Below are positions 31,754 to 41,066 of a DNA stretch of 64,000 nucleotides, in pieces. The position numbers and the translations under genes were made by a program. The DNA comes from Ochrobactrum vermis (GTDB taxonomy: Bacteria; Pseudomonadota; Alphaproteobacteria; Rhizobiales; Rhizobiaceae): the NCBI RefSeq assembly GCF_002975205.1, contig NZ_PCOC01000003.1, positions 62,001 through 126,000 of the forward strand. The letters run 5' to 3'. Numbering within the stretch: the first letter of the stretch is position 1; each line of letters opens with the position of its first letter. Below the pieces are notes generated by a model that ran no database searches, was not told the DNA's origin, and saw only the letters and a program-made list of their open reading frames with translations.

Positions 31754-32587
31754 ATGAAACTCTGGATCTGGTCTGACGTGCATAATGAACTACAGGATGT
31801 TGTCTATCCATCCCGTAAAGAAGCACCGGACTGCGATGTGATCATGATTGCCGGCGATCTCAATGCGGCGCCAGATCTCCACATAACGCTAGAATTCCTA
31901 ATCAGGAGCTACGAAAAGCCGATTATCTATGTCCCTGGCAATCACGAATTTTATCAGAACAAATGGATTATGAACGACCGGGACCGTTCGCTTGAAAGCG
32001 ACAGGCAGACCATCAAGGCAATCGAGGCGCTTTCTCTGCAATGGCCGCAGCGGTTTTATTGCCTCGATGCGGATGAGGTGATTATCGGCAATACGCGCTT
32101 CATTGGCGCAAGCCTATGGGTCGATTTCCTGATGAAACTCGTCGCGAAGTCTGATTTGCCGCAGCGAATGTGGATGGCGCGTCAGATGCTCAATGATTTT
32201 CATGCAATCTCCATGCAGGATGGCAAACGGTTCACGCCGGAGGATATGCTGGAGCTGCATCGTTCAGATGCAGCTTACATCCGACAAAAGCTGGCAGAAC
32301 CATTTGACGGCTCCACTGTGGTATTGACCCATCACATGCCGCATCCCGATTGCACGCCGCCCGCCTATGCGGGGCAAGAGGCAAATTTTCTGTTTGCCTC
32401 TGGCGCAGAGGCTTTCAATGACATCCTGCATTCCGAACAGGCTCCGGATTTATGGATCTGTGGCCATACGCATCATGCCTTTGACGTTCAGATCGGCCGA
32501 AGCCGCATTGTCTGCAACCCTTACGGTTACAGGTGGGAACAGGACAGAAACGGATTTCGGTGGGACTGGGTGATAGCTATCGAATAA
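31754..32587 (+). CDS. Calcineurin-like metallophosphoesterase
   Basis: A cytoplasmic metallophosphoesterase of 277 residues with the complete metal-binding set: WSDVHNE (Asp-x-His), IAGDLNAA (GD motif), VPGNHEFY (GNHE), VLTHHMPH and WICGHTHHAFD (GHTH). No signal peptide. Such proteins hydrolyse phosphodiesters or phosphomonoesters, and the substrate is not predictable from motifs. There is a good ribosome site (ggggag) before the ATG at 31754. No obvious operon partner. Confidence 0.9.
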   Translation: MKLWIWSDVHNELQDVVYPSRKEAPDCDVIMIAGDLNAAPDLHITLEFLIRSYEKPIIYVPGNHEFYQNKWIMNDRDRSLESDRQTIKAIEALSLQWPQRFYCLDADEVIIGNTRFIGASLWVDFLMKLVAKSDLPQRMWMARQMLNDFHAISMQDGKRFTPEDMLELHRSDAAYIRQKLAEPFDGSTVVLTHHMPHPDCTPPAYAGQEANFLFASGAEAFNDILHSEQAPDLWICGHTHHAFDVQIGRSRIVCNPYGYRWEQDRNGFRWDWVIAIE

Positions 32588-32713
32588 CCCACTATGCACT
32601 GCACGGGAGCCTAACTGACACGGGGCTGATCTAATAGGTAGGGGGTGGCGACAACGATGTCGGTAGTAAAATCTGGACCGCAACCCATGACATGAACACT
32701 CTGGTTTGTGCTA

Positions 32714-32732
32714 TTACGGATTTGTCCGTGAT
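32714..32732. repeat. Palindrome ACGGA-N4-TCCGT, copy 2
   Basis: ttacggatttgtccgtgat is nearly identical to the site at 25981-25998, with the same arms and a different centre base. It lies 61 bases upstream of a small open frame starting at 32793. Confidence 0.45.
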
Positions 32733-32792
32733 ACGGTAGCATTCCGATCTCCAGGCCGCTTTTTCGTCGTGGTTGCCGAGCGGGAAGGAAAA

Positions 32793-33074
32793 ATGGTGAT
32801 TGGTGGACAGGGGCAAACGTCGTGTCTGCTATCCAGATCTAAGCCGAGGTCCATCAAGCCCGATGGTTTGGTCAGGGGCTTTCTGGCATTGCCCGGATCA
32901 ATAGCGCTTTCAGATCGTCCAGATATTAAAATCCGCGATTTGATTGCGGATGCCACCGACGCGTCCCAACATGCGACATTATGTCATGAAACAGGTATTA
33001 AAACGCATCGAAATGAAGCCATTTTGGGGACGTTTGGGCGCCATTGGACCAGTTGCAAAAGCGTAAGCATTTGA
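32793..33074 (+). CDS. Possible small protein of unknown function
   Basis: A 93-residue frame from the ATG at 32793, which has a good ribosome site (ggaagga just upstream). The sequence (MVIGGQGQTSCLLSRSKPR, then LPGSIALSDRPDIKIRDLIADATDASQ) shows no motif I know. The upstream palindrome at 32714 could act on it. A real gene is possible but not certain. Confidence 0.35.
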   Translation: MVIGGQGQTSCLLSRSKPRSIKPDGLVRGFLALPGSIALSDRPDIKIRDLIADATDASQHATLCHETGIKTHRNEAILGTFGRHWTSCKSVSI

Positions 33075-33101
33075 TATTATTGTAATAATGTGCTTTACTA
33101 T
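33071..33101 (+). promoter_or_regulatory. Putative promoter with AT-rich palindrome
   Basis: TTGATA (33071-33076) and TACTAT (33096-33101) form a loosely spaced (19 bp) -35/-10 pair upstream of the gene at 33158. Overlapping it is attattgtaataat (33076-33089), an inverted repeat that could be an operator. Confidence 0.45.
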
Positions 33102-33157
33102 AGAAGTCAGCGCTTTTTGAAGCTGACAGACAATCATTTTCAGGAAAGGATTTTTCA

Positions 33158-33622
33158 ATGATTGGAACTTCGCCTTTAGACTACGGTATCGACAAAACGA
33201 GCAACGGTATTGCAGCGCGCATGCTCAAGGATTTTGAGGAGGGACATTTTTCGTTCCTCGCCGATGAGGCCACCGTCGAAAAACGCTATAATCAATCAGG
33301 ACAAGGTTCGGTCTGGCACGATTTCAGACGAGCCTGTCGCGCTTATTCCACGCTCAATGGATGTGTGGTGATTGTTGACGACACCAACGAGTGTTTTGTC
33401 GAAAGCGTTGATATCAATGGTGAGTATCAATTCGATTTCGCGAATGAATTCGCAATCCGTGTAGCCACAACCTATCGCGAGCGGTTGCTCGCACTTGGAA
33501 AGCAAGGTTCTGTCCGGTTGACGCTCTACAGATTTCCCCGGGCCAACTACGAAAACACCGCATGGGGCCATTTCTGGGAGCGCGGAGAATATATTGGTGA
33601 AATGAGAATGGCACTCGCGTAA
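33158..33622 (+). CDS. Unrecognised protein, 154 residues
   Basis: Begins at the ATG at 33158 with caggaaagg upstream. The sequence opens MIGTSPLDYGIDKTSNGIAARML and ends WGHFWERGEYIGEMRMALA. It is rich in aromatic and acidic residues, with no membrane segment or known motif. Its own putative promoter (33071) and a strong terminator (33662) make it a well-defined single-gene transcription unit, which supports that it is real and expressed. Confidence 0.65.
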   Translation: MIGTSPLDYGIDKTSNGIAARMLKDFEEGHFSFLADEATVEKRYNQSGQGSVWHDFRRACRAYSTLNGCVVIVDDTNECFVESVDINGEYQFDFANEFAIRVATTYRERLLALGKQGSVRLTLYRFPRANYENTAWGHFWERGEYIGEMRMALA

Positions 33623-33661
33623 GCGGCCATTTGGCAACCCATAGTCTATCGAAATATAAAG

Positions 33662-33696
33662 CCGGGAGCACGCGTCATACGTGCTCCCGGTTTTCT
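33662..33696 (+). terminator. Rho-independent terminator
   Basis: The stem ccgggagcacg ... cgtgctcccgg with a 7-base loop is followed directly by ttttctta. It lies 40 bases after the gene at 33158-33622. Confidence 0.85.
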
Positions 33697-34030
33697 TATT
33701 TGGGTTGCCGGCCTCAATTCGTCACGCCTGGTGAAACCCGGAATCAGCCATTCAGCACGGTCGTCGCGGACCTGGCGGATGTGACGGCAGGCTTCTTTGA
33801 GTGCGATCTGGACGATCGGCCCATTGCCTCAGGTTCTGCGCTCTTGGCTGTTTGTCAAACCGTACCGTCCCAAACCTGCCAGTTGTGCTCGTCGCAACGG
33901 TCGTATTCATCCAGTTACACAATACCGTTCAACGTGCCACGTTAAAAATTCTCATCGGCGTTCATGATCCGTTTGCGCCGGTGGCTGATTGGTCTCACAA
34001 TATATCTATTGGCTTGTTAGAGATGATGAA
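33697..34030. other. Intergenic region
   Basis: About 330 bases between the terminator and the next gene. I see no supported gene, repeat or promoter. Confidence 0.35.
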
Positions 34031-34558
34031 ATGTTAAAAGAAATTCCATGGGACATATTCGGCGAGAACGCGCAGGTGCTTGATGAAGCGGACATTCCGG
34101 TTAGTGACGGGTGTGCGTACTTTTGTATCTTGCAATATGAAGGTGTCGATCGGCTGATCTCACGGCTGCGCATTTTCGATCTGGATACCGAATACTGCTA
34201 TTCGCTGTACGGTCATTTTTCGAAAATTAATGCGATCGCCCTTGCTGGTAGCTTGCCGCCGGCGCTCAAAAAATTCGACGGCGTGCGCTGCCAGGTTGGT
34301 CAGCTCGAAGTCAGTAGCGGGAGCTTCTATGGAGCCGCCCCCATGACCCCACCTGCAACCAAATACGCACTAAAAGTGGTGGATCCAGGTAACACGACGC
34401 TGGCTCGAAATGAGATGTACACAGTGTGGGGTTTCGGAATTCGTCCTTGTTCCGCACACGAAGTCGAAATCGCCACCTTTGCCGCAGAGGAGGCGGTGCG
34501 TCGGGCGATCGAAATCGCAGTCGAAGGTGAGTGTCTGACTGACGATAGACGGCCGTGA
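34031..34558 (+). CDS. Unrecognised protein, 175 residues
   Basis: Starts at the ATG at 34031 (MLKEIPWDIFGENAQVLDEADIPVSDG); the open frame extends to 33989 without a better site. It has an alternating strand-like pattern (CAYFCILQYEGVDRLISRLRIFDL) and a C-terminal acidic helix (HEVEIATFAAEEAVRRAIEIAVEG). No known domain is visible. It is the last gene before the IS nest and shares composition with the other middle-region unknowns. Confidence 0.6.
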   Translation: MLKEIPWDIFGENAQVLDEADIPVSDGCAYFCILQYEGVDRLISRLRIFDLDTEYCYSLYGHFSKINAIALAGSLPPALKKFDGVRCQVGQLEVSSGSFYGAAPMTPPATKYALKVVDPGNTTLARNEMYTVWGFGIRPCSAHEVEIATFAAEEAVRRAIEIAVEGECLTDDRRP

Positions 34559-34753
34559 AAGAAGATCGGTGGCATTTGACCCGGAGAAGAATGAACGGTC
34601 GGGATCGGTTATGAGAAAACTGATATCACGAATTTATCCTTGATGTGAATCCAGCCATGATCTCCAGAAACACAAAATCTGTCCGTCGTCGAATGATTTG
34701 ACACTATTTGTGTTTTTGGAGATTGGAGTTTCCGGCTCGGTTTTCGGTTTGAT

Positions 34754-35106
34754 TTAAGCTGCTTTGGTTTGGTGGTTCAAGCGGCGTTTTTTGATGGTAT
34801 CTCGTTTGATCCTTTCACGTTCGAGCAAGATGGTCTGGCCGCGTCCGAAGTAAACGTCGGCGGGCGTGAGGTTGTCGAGGCTCTCGTGGTATCGTCGGTG
34901 ATTGTAATGTTCGACGAAGTCCGCGATCTGGGCTTCAAGGTCTTCCTTGAAGAAGTAGTTTTCGAGCAGGATGCGGTTCTTCAACGTCTGGTGCCAACGT
35001 TCGATCTTACCCTGCGTTTGCGGGTGACCGGGAGCGCCGTGGACTTGGTCTATCTTGTATTTGTCCAGCCAATCACCAAGGTCGGAAGCGACGTAACACG
35101 AACCGT
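34754..35106 (-). pseudogene. IS3-family orfB transposase, C-terminal part
   Basis: The end of the rve domain: GSCYVASDLGDWLDKYKID, then HGAPGHPQTQGKIERWHQTLKNRI with the third catalytic Glu in GKIERW, and EHYNHRRYHESLDNLTPADVYFG. The frame continues to 35194 only inside the IS110 element. It belongs to the orfB whose front part lies at 36766-37395. Confidence 0.88.
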
Positions 35107-35130
35107 AGCACCTACGGAAGGAAGAATTGG

Positions 35131-35191
35131 AGCCACCGAGAGAACGATGCGCGCAGCTTTTTTGCTGCAAGCGCGCATCGTTTGAGGTGGC
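35131..35191. ncRNA. Structured left end of IS110 element, candidate bridge RNA region
   Basis: A long hairpin: aacgatgcgcgc (35143-35154) pairs perfectly with gcgcgcatcgtt (35171-35182), cagc/gctg extends it to a T6 loop, and ccacc/ggtgg (35133-35137, 35186-35190) closes the base. It lies in the left non-coding end upstream of the transposase. IS110-family elements of one group make a bridge RNA from this end, so the location fits, but the guide loops are not identified. Confidence 0.4.
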
Positions 35192-35253
35192 CATGGCCAG
35201 TCGAAGTAACTCTAGAATGTGAGTGTTCGCAACTCATTCCGGAGAGACCGACC

Positions 35254-36516
35254 ATGACCAGTCAGAATTCTATACCTGCCGATGCCGTGTTGGTAGCCAT
35301 CGACATCGCCAAGGTTCGCAATGAAGTGTTGATCGAAGCACCCGGCCATAAACGCCGCCGTCGGTTGTCTGTTCTCAATACGCGTGCAGAACATGACCAT
35401 CTGATCGAGATTTTGCAATCATATGACCGACCGGTGGTCTGCGCCTTTGAGGCAACGGGTAACTATCATCGTCCGATCGCCTGGCGGTTGGTGGAAGCCG
35501 GCTTCGAAACGCGGTTGGTGTCGTCGCTGGCGCTTGCCCGCACGCGAGAAGCCTTGCACAACAGTTGGGACAAAAACGACCCCAAGGATGCGCAGGTGAT
35601 CCTGCACATGTTGAGGATCCACTCGACTCAGGTCTATCATGATCCCTTGCGTGCTGGCATCAACGACGTTCAGGAATTGTCGAAGACACACGAAGCCATT
35701 GCTAACGCCAAGACCGAGATCCAACATCGCATCCTGACGCATTACCTGCCGCTGTATTTTCCAGAGATCGAGCGTTTCCGGGGTAACAGTCGCAGCGACT
35801 GGTTCTTCGCGTTCCTCGATGCCTTCCCCACACCATCGAGCATCACGACACTGACGAAGGAGAAGTTCGTCGAAGCAGCATGGGATGTTGTCGGCAGGAA
35901 AGTGAGCAAGTCACAGATTTTAATGGATATTTATGAGACTGCCCGCACCTCTATTGGCTTGCCATTGCCGCCGGATGCGCCTGCAATTCGCATGTTTCGG
36001 ATGGTTGTCGCCGAAGCCCGCAGCCTGATCCGCCAACGCAACGAGATCGAAGCACAGGCCGATGATCTGCTGCGACACAGCCGTGATTATCAGATACTGC
36101 GGCAGATTCCCGGGATCGGTCCGATCAACGCGCTAACGATCATTGCGGAGGCTGGGGACCTACGCCGCTTTCATCATCACCGTCAGTTTCTCAAATTCTG
36201 CGGGCTGGATCTGTCGACACAGCAATCGGGCCAGTATCGCGGCCAGACCCGGCTTTCCAAATTCGGCAACGCGCGGCTGCGGCGAACCCTGTGGATTGCT
36301 GGGCAAGTTGCCATCCGCCAGCGTGAGAACGGCTTCCGACATAAATTCGAACGCTACATCGCGAGAGATCGTGACAATCCCGATCTCCGCCGCAAGGCAA
36401 TGACCGCTATTACCGCCAAGATGGCGCGTGTCGTACACGCTGTCATCAAAAATGGTTCAGATTACCGGCCCTTCGTTGAAGGGCGGGTACCAGGTGGAAG
36501 AACCTCTGTCAGTTAG
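35254..36516 (+). CDS. IS110-family DEDD transposase
   Basis: Recombinase of 420 residues from the ATG at 35254 (ggagag upstream). The N-terminal RuvC-like domain has AIDIAKVRNEV and CAFEATGNYHRPIAW; NDPKDAQVIL holds the later acids. The C-terminal Tnp20 domain has LRQIPGIGPINALTIIAEAG and the catalytic-Ser region STQQSGQYRGQTRLSKFGNARLRR. Full length. Known relatives recombine DNA under guidance of an element-encoded bridge RNA. Confidence 0.93.
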   Translation: MTSQNSIPADAVLVAIDIAKVRNEVLIEAPGHKRRRRLSVLNTRAEHDHLIEILQSYDRPVVCAFEATGNYHRPIAWRLVEAGFETRLVSSLALARTREALHNSWDKNDPKDAQVILHMLRIHSTQVYHDPLRAGINDVQELSKTHEAIANAKTEIQHRILTHYLPLYFPEIERFRGNSRSDWFFAFLDAFPTPSSITTLTKEKFVEAAWDVVGRKVSKSQILMDIYETARTSIGLPLPPDAPAIRMFRMVVAEARSLIRQRNEIEAQADDLLRHSRDYQILRQIPGIGPINALTIIAEAGDLRRFHHHRQFLKFCGLDLSTQQSGQYRGQTRLSKFGNARLRRTLWIAGQVAIRQRENGFRHKFERYIARDRDNPDLRRKAMTAITAKMARVVHAVIKNGSDYRPFVEGRVPGGRTSVS

Positions 36517-36765
36517 AGCCGTGAGGGCATCCTTCGGATGACCCTGTAGACAATGCTTGGGTCTTCCACCTGGATCAGAAGCTCGTGTTAAGGACGGTGA
36601 GGGCCAAAATGATGGACCCTGTGTTTGCTATGGACGAGACCTTTTCCCATGCCAGTGGAAGCCGCCTGGTTCGACGATGTGACTTGACGAGCGTCATGCA
36701 GCGTGAGCATGCTGACGAACAGAGAAACTTTGCCTGCCAAGCCCATTTTCTTCCGCACTTAGGAC

Positions 36766-37395
36766 GTTGTCCGACAGCAGGCGTGGCCGGTGCTCGACCT
36801 TGATCTTATCGCAGCCTGAAGCGGCCAGTGCCAGATCGAGCGTGTCGGTGACGTCATCGACTTTCATGCTGGTGCACAGCTTCCAGGCGATGATGTAACG
36901 GGAATAATCGTCTAGGATGGTCGATAGATAGAACCAGCCCCAGCCGATAACCTTCAAATAGGTAAAGTCGGTCTGCCACATCTCGTTCGGCCGTGTGGTC
37001 TTGTCCTTGAACTCGTCATTGGCATTGATGACGATATAAGCTGGCGACGTGATAAGGTCATGGGCTTTGAGCAGACGATAGACAGAAGCCTCTGATACAA
37101 AATAACTTTCCGTATCAGTGAACTTCACCGCCAGCTCGCGCGGCGACAGATCGGCATGATCCAGCGCCATTTCGATGATACGATCCCGGATATCGTCGGG
37201 GATACGGTTCCAAACCCGTGACGGCGCAGACGTCCGGTCTTCCAGCCCTTCGACACCCTGGGTCTGGAACCGGTCATACCAGCGATAGAAAGTCGGCCTT
37301 GGAATGCCGAGCCGGTCGAGGGTTTGTCTGGCCGACAGGTGCGATTGCTCGACCAACCTGATGATCTCAAGCTTCTCGGTGGCGGGATATCTCAT
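36766..37395 (-). pseudogene. IS3-family orfB transposase, N-terminal part
   Basis: Begins MRYPATEKLEIIRLVEQSHLSARQTLDRLGIPRPTFYRWY (helix-turn-helix) and continues into the rve domain with NEMWQTDFTYLKVIGWGWFYLSTILDDYSRYIIAW, giving the first catalytic Asp. It breaks at RPRLLSDN, where the IS110 element is inserted; codons after that are foreign. The start overlaps the orfA stop by ATGA. Confidence 0.88.
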
Positions 37396-37766
37396 TCGTC
37401 GTCGCCCCCATCCCCGATCATGCTTTTTTTGAGCAGGCGGTTTTCCAGCGTGACGTCGGCCAATGCTTCCTTAAGGTCACGGCTTTCACGACGTAGCGCC
37501 TTTACCTCGTCACTGGTCGCAGAACGGGCAGTGTCACCTGCAAGGCGCTTCTTGCCAGCTTCAAGGAATTCCTTCGACCAGCTATAATAAAGGCTCTCGG
37601 CGATCCCCTCGCGGCGGCAGATCGCAGCAATGCTGTCTTCCCCGCGCAGTCCTTCCAGAACAATGCGGATTTTATCCTCTGCCGAATAATGTTTACGCGT
37701 GGCACGCCGGATGTCTTTGATCGTTTTCTCGGACGCAGATGTCTGAGGTACGGTTTTCTGTCTCAT
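37392..37766 (-). CDS. IS3-family orfA protein
   Basis: A 124-residue helix-turn-helix protein of an IS3-type element: KHYSAEDKIRIVLEGLRGEDSIAAICRREGIAESLYYSWSKEFLEAGKKRL, then a leucine-zipper-like RRESRDLKEALADVTLENRLLKKSM. The ATG at 37766 has aaggaag upstream. It is intact, but its partner orfB is interrupted, so the element cannot move by itself. Confidence 0.88.
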   Translation of the reverse strand: MRQKTVPQTSASEKTIKDIRRATRKHYSAEDKIRIVLEGLRGEDSIAAICRREGIAESLYYSWSKEFLEAGKKRLAGDTARSATSDEVKALRRESRDLKEALADVTLENRLLKKSMIGDGGDDE

Positions 37767-37861
37767 CTTCGCTTCCTTTGAATAAGCTATGATGAGCCGA
37801 AAACCCTCTCTTCTCAATTAATCCAATTTGGTCTCATGGGCGTTGATCCGGGACAATTACG

Positions 37862-39382
37862 ATGAGGGATATTCGATCTATTTTGCGATTGACCTTTGAA
37901 CAGGGCTTATCTGTTCGAGAGGTTTCAGAACGTCTTCGAATGGGGAAGACCACTGTTTCCACCTATTTGTACAGGGCCCGTGAAGCGGGTCTCTGCAGCT
38001 GGCCTTTGCCTGTGGCCTATGACGATGACGCGCATCTCGAGAAAGTGGTGTTCAAACGAACGGGTCGGCCACCTCGGGACACGCAGGCTCCAGATTTTGC
38101 CTACGTTGCGCGAGAATTGAAGCGCAAGGGTGTGACGCTGACGCTGTTATGGCAGGAATATCGCGCAGTTCATCCGAACGGTTACGGCTTTACGTGGTTT
38201 GCGACCCGGTTTGCAGCTTTTGAACGCAAGACATCTGCAACCTATCGCAACCGGCATGAGGCCGGAGCGACGATGCAGACCGACTATGCGGGCCAGACGG
38301 TACCGATCGTTAATCCACAGACCGGAGAGGTCCGTCAGGTGCAGATTTTTGTCGCCGTTCTTCCGGCATCCAATCTGACCTTCTCCTATGCCAGCCTGAG
38401 CCAGAAGTTGCCGGACTGGATCGAAGGGCAAAAACGGGCGCTGAACTATTTTGGTGGTGTTACGAAGGCCATTGTCTGCGACAATCTCAAGTCAGGTGTC
38501 GCGGTTGCCCTGTGGTTTGAGCCGACGATCACCGCGACATTTGAAGCCTTTAGTGAACATTACGGCACGACAATCTTGCCAACGCGGGTAAAAAAGCCCC
38601 GGGACAAGGCCAAAATTGAGGGCGCGGTTTTAATCGCAGAACGCTGGATTCTGGCACGGCTTCGCAACCAGACCTTCTTCTCGCTGGAGGATCTGAATAT
38701 CGCCATTGCCGGTCTTCTTGAAGACCTCAATGGTCGCGTCATGCGTCATTACGACAAAACCCGCCGTCAGTTGTTCGAAGAGATAGAGCGCGAGGCTCTA
38801 AAGCCGCTACCGGCGACAGACTTCGAATATGCGGAGTGGAAATCAGCCAAGGTCCATCCCGACTACCACGTCGAGGTGGCAAAGACCTTCTATTCCGTGC
38901 CGCATCAGTTGATCGGCAAAATGATCACCGTGCGCCTGACGCATCGGATGGTCGAAATATTCTTCAACCATAAGCGCGTCGCGTCCCATCGCCGCCGTTC
39001 CGAGCGCAACGGACACGTCACGGTGAAAGAACATATGCCCAAATCCCATCAGCGGCATGCCGGAATGAGCGCGGCAAGCCTGATCCGGCAGGCCAACGGC
39101 ATCAGCACCAATACAGGAATTTTTGTCGAACGGGTCATCCGCGACAAACCACATCCGGAACAGGGATATCGCGCAGCGCTTGGCATCCTCTCCCTTGCCC
39201 GACGCTATGAACACGACCGCCTTGATGCCGCCTGCGAGCGGGCGCTTGTCATCAATGCGCTGACGTATACGTCGGTTCGTTCCATTCTTCAGTCCGGGCT
39301 CGACCGGGCGGGCACGGTCATGGAAACCGGCAAGCCGCTGCCCACTCATTCCAACATTCGCGGTCGCGGCTATTACCATTGA
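37862..39382 (+). CDS. istA: IS21-family transposase IstA
   Basis: DDE transposase of 506 residues. A helix-turn-helix at the start (QGLSVREVSERLRMGKTTVSTYL) is followed by the rve domain: ATMQTDYAGQTVPIVN (Asp), AIVCDNLKSGV (Asp) and KKPRDKAKIEGAV (Glu). The Mu-like C-terminal part has YHVEVAKTFYSVPHQLIGKMITVRLT. Full length; it starts about 30 bases after the end of the IS3 element. Confidence 0.92.
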   Translation: MRDIRSILRLTFEQGLSVREVSERLRMGKTTVSTYLYRAREAGLCSWPLPVAYDDDAHLEKVVFKRTGRPPRDTQAPDFAYVARELKRKGVTLTLLWQEYRAVHPNGYGFTWFATRFAAFERKTSATYRNRHEAGATMQTDYAGQTVPIVNPQTGEVRQVQIFVAVLPASNLTFSYASLSQKLPDWIEGQKRALNYFGGVTKAIVCDNLKSGVAVALWFEPTITATFEAFSEHYGTTILPTRVKKPRDKAKIEGAVLIAERWILARLRNQTFFSLEDLNIAIAGLLEDLNGRVMRHYDKTRRQLFEEIEREALKPLPATDFEYAEWKSAKVHPDYHVEVAKTFYSVPHQLIGKMITVRLTHRMVEIFFNHKRVASHRRRSERNGHVTVKEHMPKSHQRHAGMSAASLIRQANGISTNTGIFVERVIRDKPHPEQGYRAALGILSLARRYEHDRLDAACERALVINALTYTSVRSILQSGLDRAGTVMETGKPLPTHSNIRGRGYYH

Positions 39383-39540
39383 AATCGCTGGCAATAACGC
39401 TGGCGTCCTGCCTGAAGCCCCTGAGGCGCTACGCAATGTGGAAAGCTTCTCGCCCCAGGGGCCTCAGGCTTCATCGATCGAGCTGACAGCACGAAACGAA
39501 GTCTGTCAGCATCGCCAACCCACAGAAAGAAGGAATGACA

Positions 39541-40311
39541 ATGTTGACCAATCCAACGCTTGACCACATGTACACGCTCGGTTTGTCAGGCATGGCAGCC
39601 GCCTGGCGAGAATTGGCGGAGCAACCCGAAGCCCGGGCGATGGAGAAGGAAGAGTGGCTGGGCCTCATGCTCGACCGGGAGATCGCCGTGCGCGCCGATA
39701 AACGGCTGACGGCGCGTCTGGTGGCGGCAAAGCTGCGCTTTCCGGAAGCCAGTGTTGAAGATATCGACTTCCATGCGGCCCGTAATCTCGACCGACGGGC
39801 GACAATGGCGCTGGCGCAGGGACAATGGCTTAAGAACCATGAGAATTTGATCGTTACAGGGAAGACTGGCACTGGCAAGTCGTGGCTGGCCTGTGCGCTG
39901 GGACGTCAGGCTGCCCGACACGACCACACGGTTCTCTATGTTCGTGCGCCCCGTCTCTTCGAAGACCTCGCCATGGCCAAGCTGGACGGTCGCTATCCAA
40001 GGCTCATGAACCGTCTGATGAAGGTCCAGTTGCTGATACTTGACCACTTCGCCACCCACACGCTCAACGATCAGCAGCGTTTCCATCTCTTTGAAATCAT
40101 CGAAGAGCGATACCAACGAAGGTCGACACTCATCACCGCTCAAGTTCCTGTGAATACCTGGCACGACCTGATTGGGGATGCGACGGTCGCCGATGCGATA
40201 TTGGACCGCGTCGTCCACAATGCTCATCGCATCAATTTAGAGGGGGATAGCATGCGAAAGGCAAAATCCGGCATTGACGCCGCGCCAGGCTTCAATCACG
40301 AAAACAACTGA
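39541..40311 (+). CDS. istB: IS21-family helper ATPase IstB
   Basis: AAA+ ATPase of 256 residues from the ATG at 39541 (aagga seven bases upstream; an ATG at 39535 is also possible). The N-terminus [22 protein letters not shown] is typical. Walker A is [17 protein letters not shown]. The Walker B stretch reads [12 protein letters not shown], where most relatives have LLILDDFG or LLILDDWG, so the second acidic residue is His. This may lower ATPase activity. It lies about 150 bases after istA, not overlapping as in the other two IS21 elements. Confidence 0.9.
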   Translation: MLTNPTLDHMYTLGLSGMAAAWRELAEQPEARAMEKEEWLGLMLDREIAVRADKRLTARLVAAKLRFPEASVEDIDFHAARNLDRRATMALAQGQWLKNHENLIVTGKTGTGKSWLACALGRQAARHDHTVLYVRAPRLFEDLAMAKLDGRYPRLMNRLMKVQLLILDHFATHTLNDQQRFHLFEIIEERYQRRSTLITAQVPVNTWHDLIGDATVADAILDRVVHNAHRINLEGDSMRKAKSGIDAAPGFNHENN

Positions 40312-40425
40312 CAATGATCAAAGGACAGGCCTGAAAACGAGACGCCAAAAACTGTCCGCACTTTAGTGAAATCGCAACACGCGATTTAATGAAATCACTG
40401 TCCGTGTTCAGTGAAATACGCAGCC

Positions 40426-40682
40426 TCTTAGTGAACTCGCCCTCGTTCATGCCGGATGACGACGTGCCTGGCCTTCAGGCGGCCGACCTGATTGCGTGGT
40501 TGGTGCCCAGGGATGCCGTGAATGCCTTTGCTCAGACTGATCGAGCGAACCTGGCTGAAGCGGTTTTGCTAGACCGCGCACTATCCATGCCCAAGACAAT
40601 GAAGATTTGGCGGGAGGAGGACGTAAAGGCGGCCTCCGATAGTGTAGCGGATGTCATTATGCAGCAAGTTGGCGAATCCTGA
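40426..40682 (+). pseudogene. DUF3800 protein, C-terminal fragment
   Basis: The last 80-odd codons read SPSFMPDDDVPGLQAADLIAWLVPRDAVNAF. The GLQAADLIAW block is the conserved end of DUF3800 proteins, RNase H-like proteins common in defence islands. The front is replaced by the right end of IS21 element C, and no start codon belongs to it. Confidence 0.72.
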
Positions 40683-41066
40683 CATCATTCATACACCATC
40701 ATAAGACCGTGCGAACGCGGAAGTCGCTGTTGATGACACTATTAATGCCAGCTTTCAAGATACCGCGCGCTCGATTGTCTTGACTAGTTTGCCATTTGCC
40801 CGAGCCGCGAAAAGGACGGTGGTAATCTCAATAAGAATCCAAGATGCTCCCTGGTGATCGTAGCTTCCGATCAATCATCGTTCATCCCGTCTGCAAGAGC
40901 ATCTTTTGGAGGAGGCGTGGTATGCATTTCGTTTGATTCATATGACGATCATACAAATCTAGCGAAAGCCGTTCAGCCGTTCTAGCCCGCTAACACGTTC
41001 GCATTACCGGCCGCAGGCTTACCTTAACAAGCCACCGGTAAAAGGTCGAATATAAGCAGGCATATA
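40683..41066. other. Intergenic region
   Basis: About 380 bases between two genes that end toward each other. I see no supported gene; there is no clear terminator hairpin either. Confidence 0.35.

Larger units (their letters stand above)
35107..36765 (+). mobile_element. IS110-family element inserted in IS3 orfB
   Basis: About 1.66 kb carrying one DEDD transposase. The insertion point is defined by the interrupted orfB: ...aaccGT at 35101-35106 and GTtgtcc from 36766 on. Only the dinucleotide GT is shared by the two junctions, as expected for IS110 elements, which lack long target duplications. Non-coding ends of 147 bases (left) and 249 bases (right) flank the gene; the left one contains a strong hairpin. 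Confidence 0.85.
34754..37830 (-). mobile_element. IS3-family element split by an IS110 element
   Basis: A two-gene IS3-type element in leftward orientation: orfA (37392-37766), the front of orfB (36766-37395) and the end of orfB (34754-35106). Between the two orfB pieces lies the IS110-family element (35107-36765). Removing it rejoins LLSDN with GSCYVASDLGDWLDKYKID in one frame. The outer ends could not be fixed by inverted repeats; the right end must lie between about 37820 and 37860, close to the start of the next IS21 transposase. Confidence 0.8.
37862..40422 (+). mobile_element. IS21-family insertion sequence C, left end missing
   Basis: istA and istB with a right end that ends ...gtgaaatacgca at 40422 and carries repeated gtgaaat/gaaatc blocks (tagtgaaatcgc, aatgaaatcactgtcc, cagtgaaatacgca). 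No matching inverted end is found upstream of istA, where the IS3 element abuts, so the left terminus was probably lost or covered by that insertion. On the right it truncates a DUF3800 gene. Confidence 0.8.
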
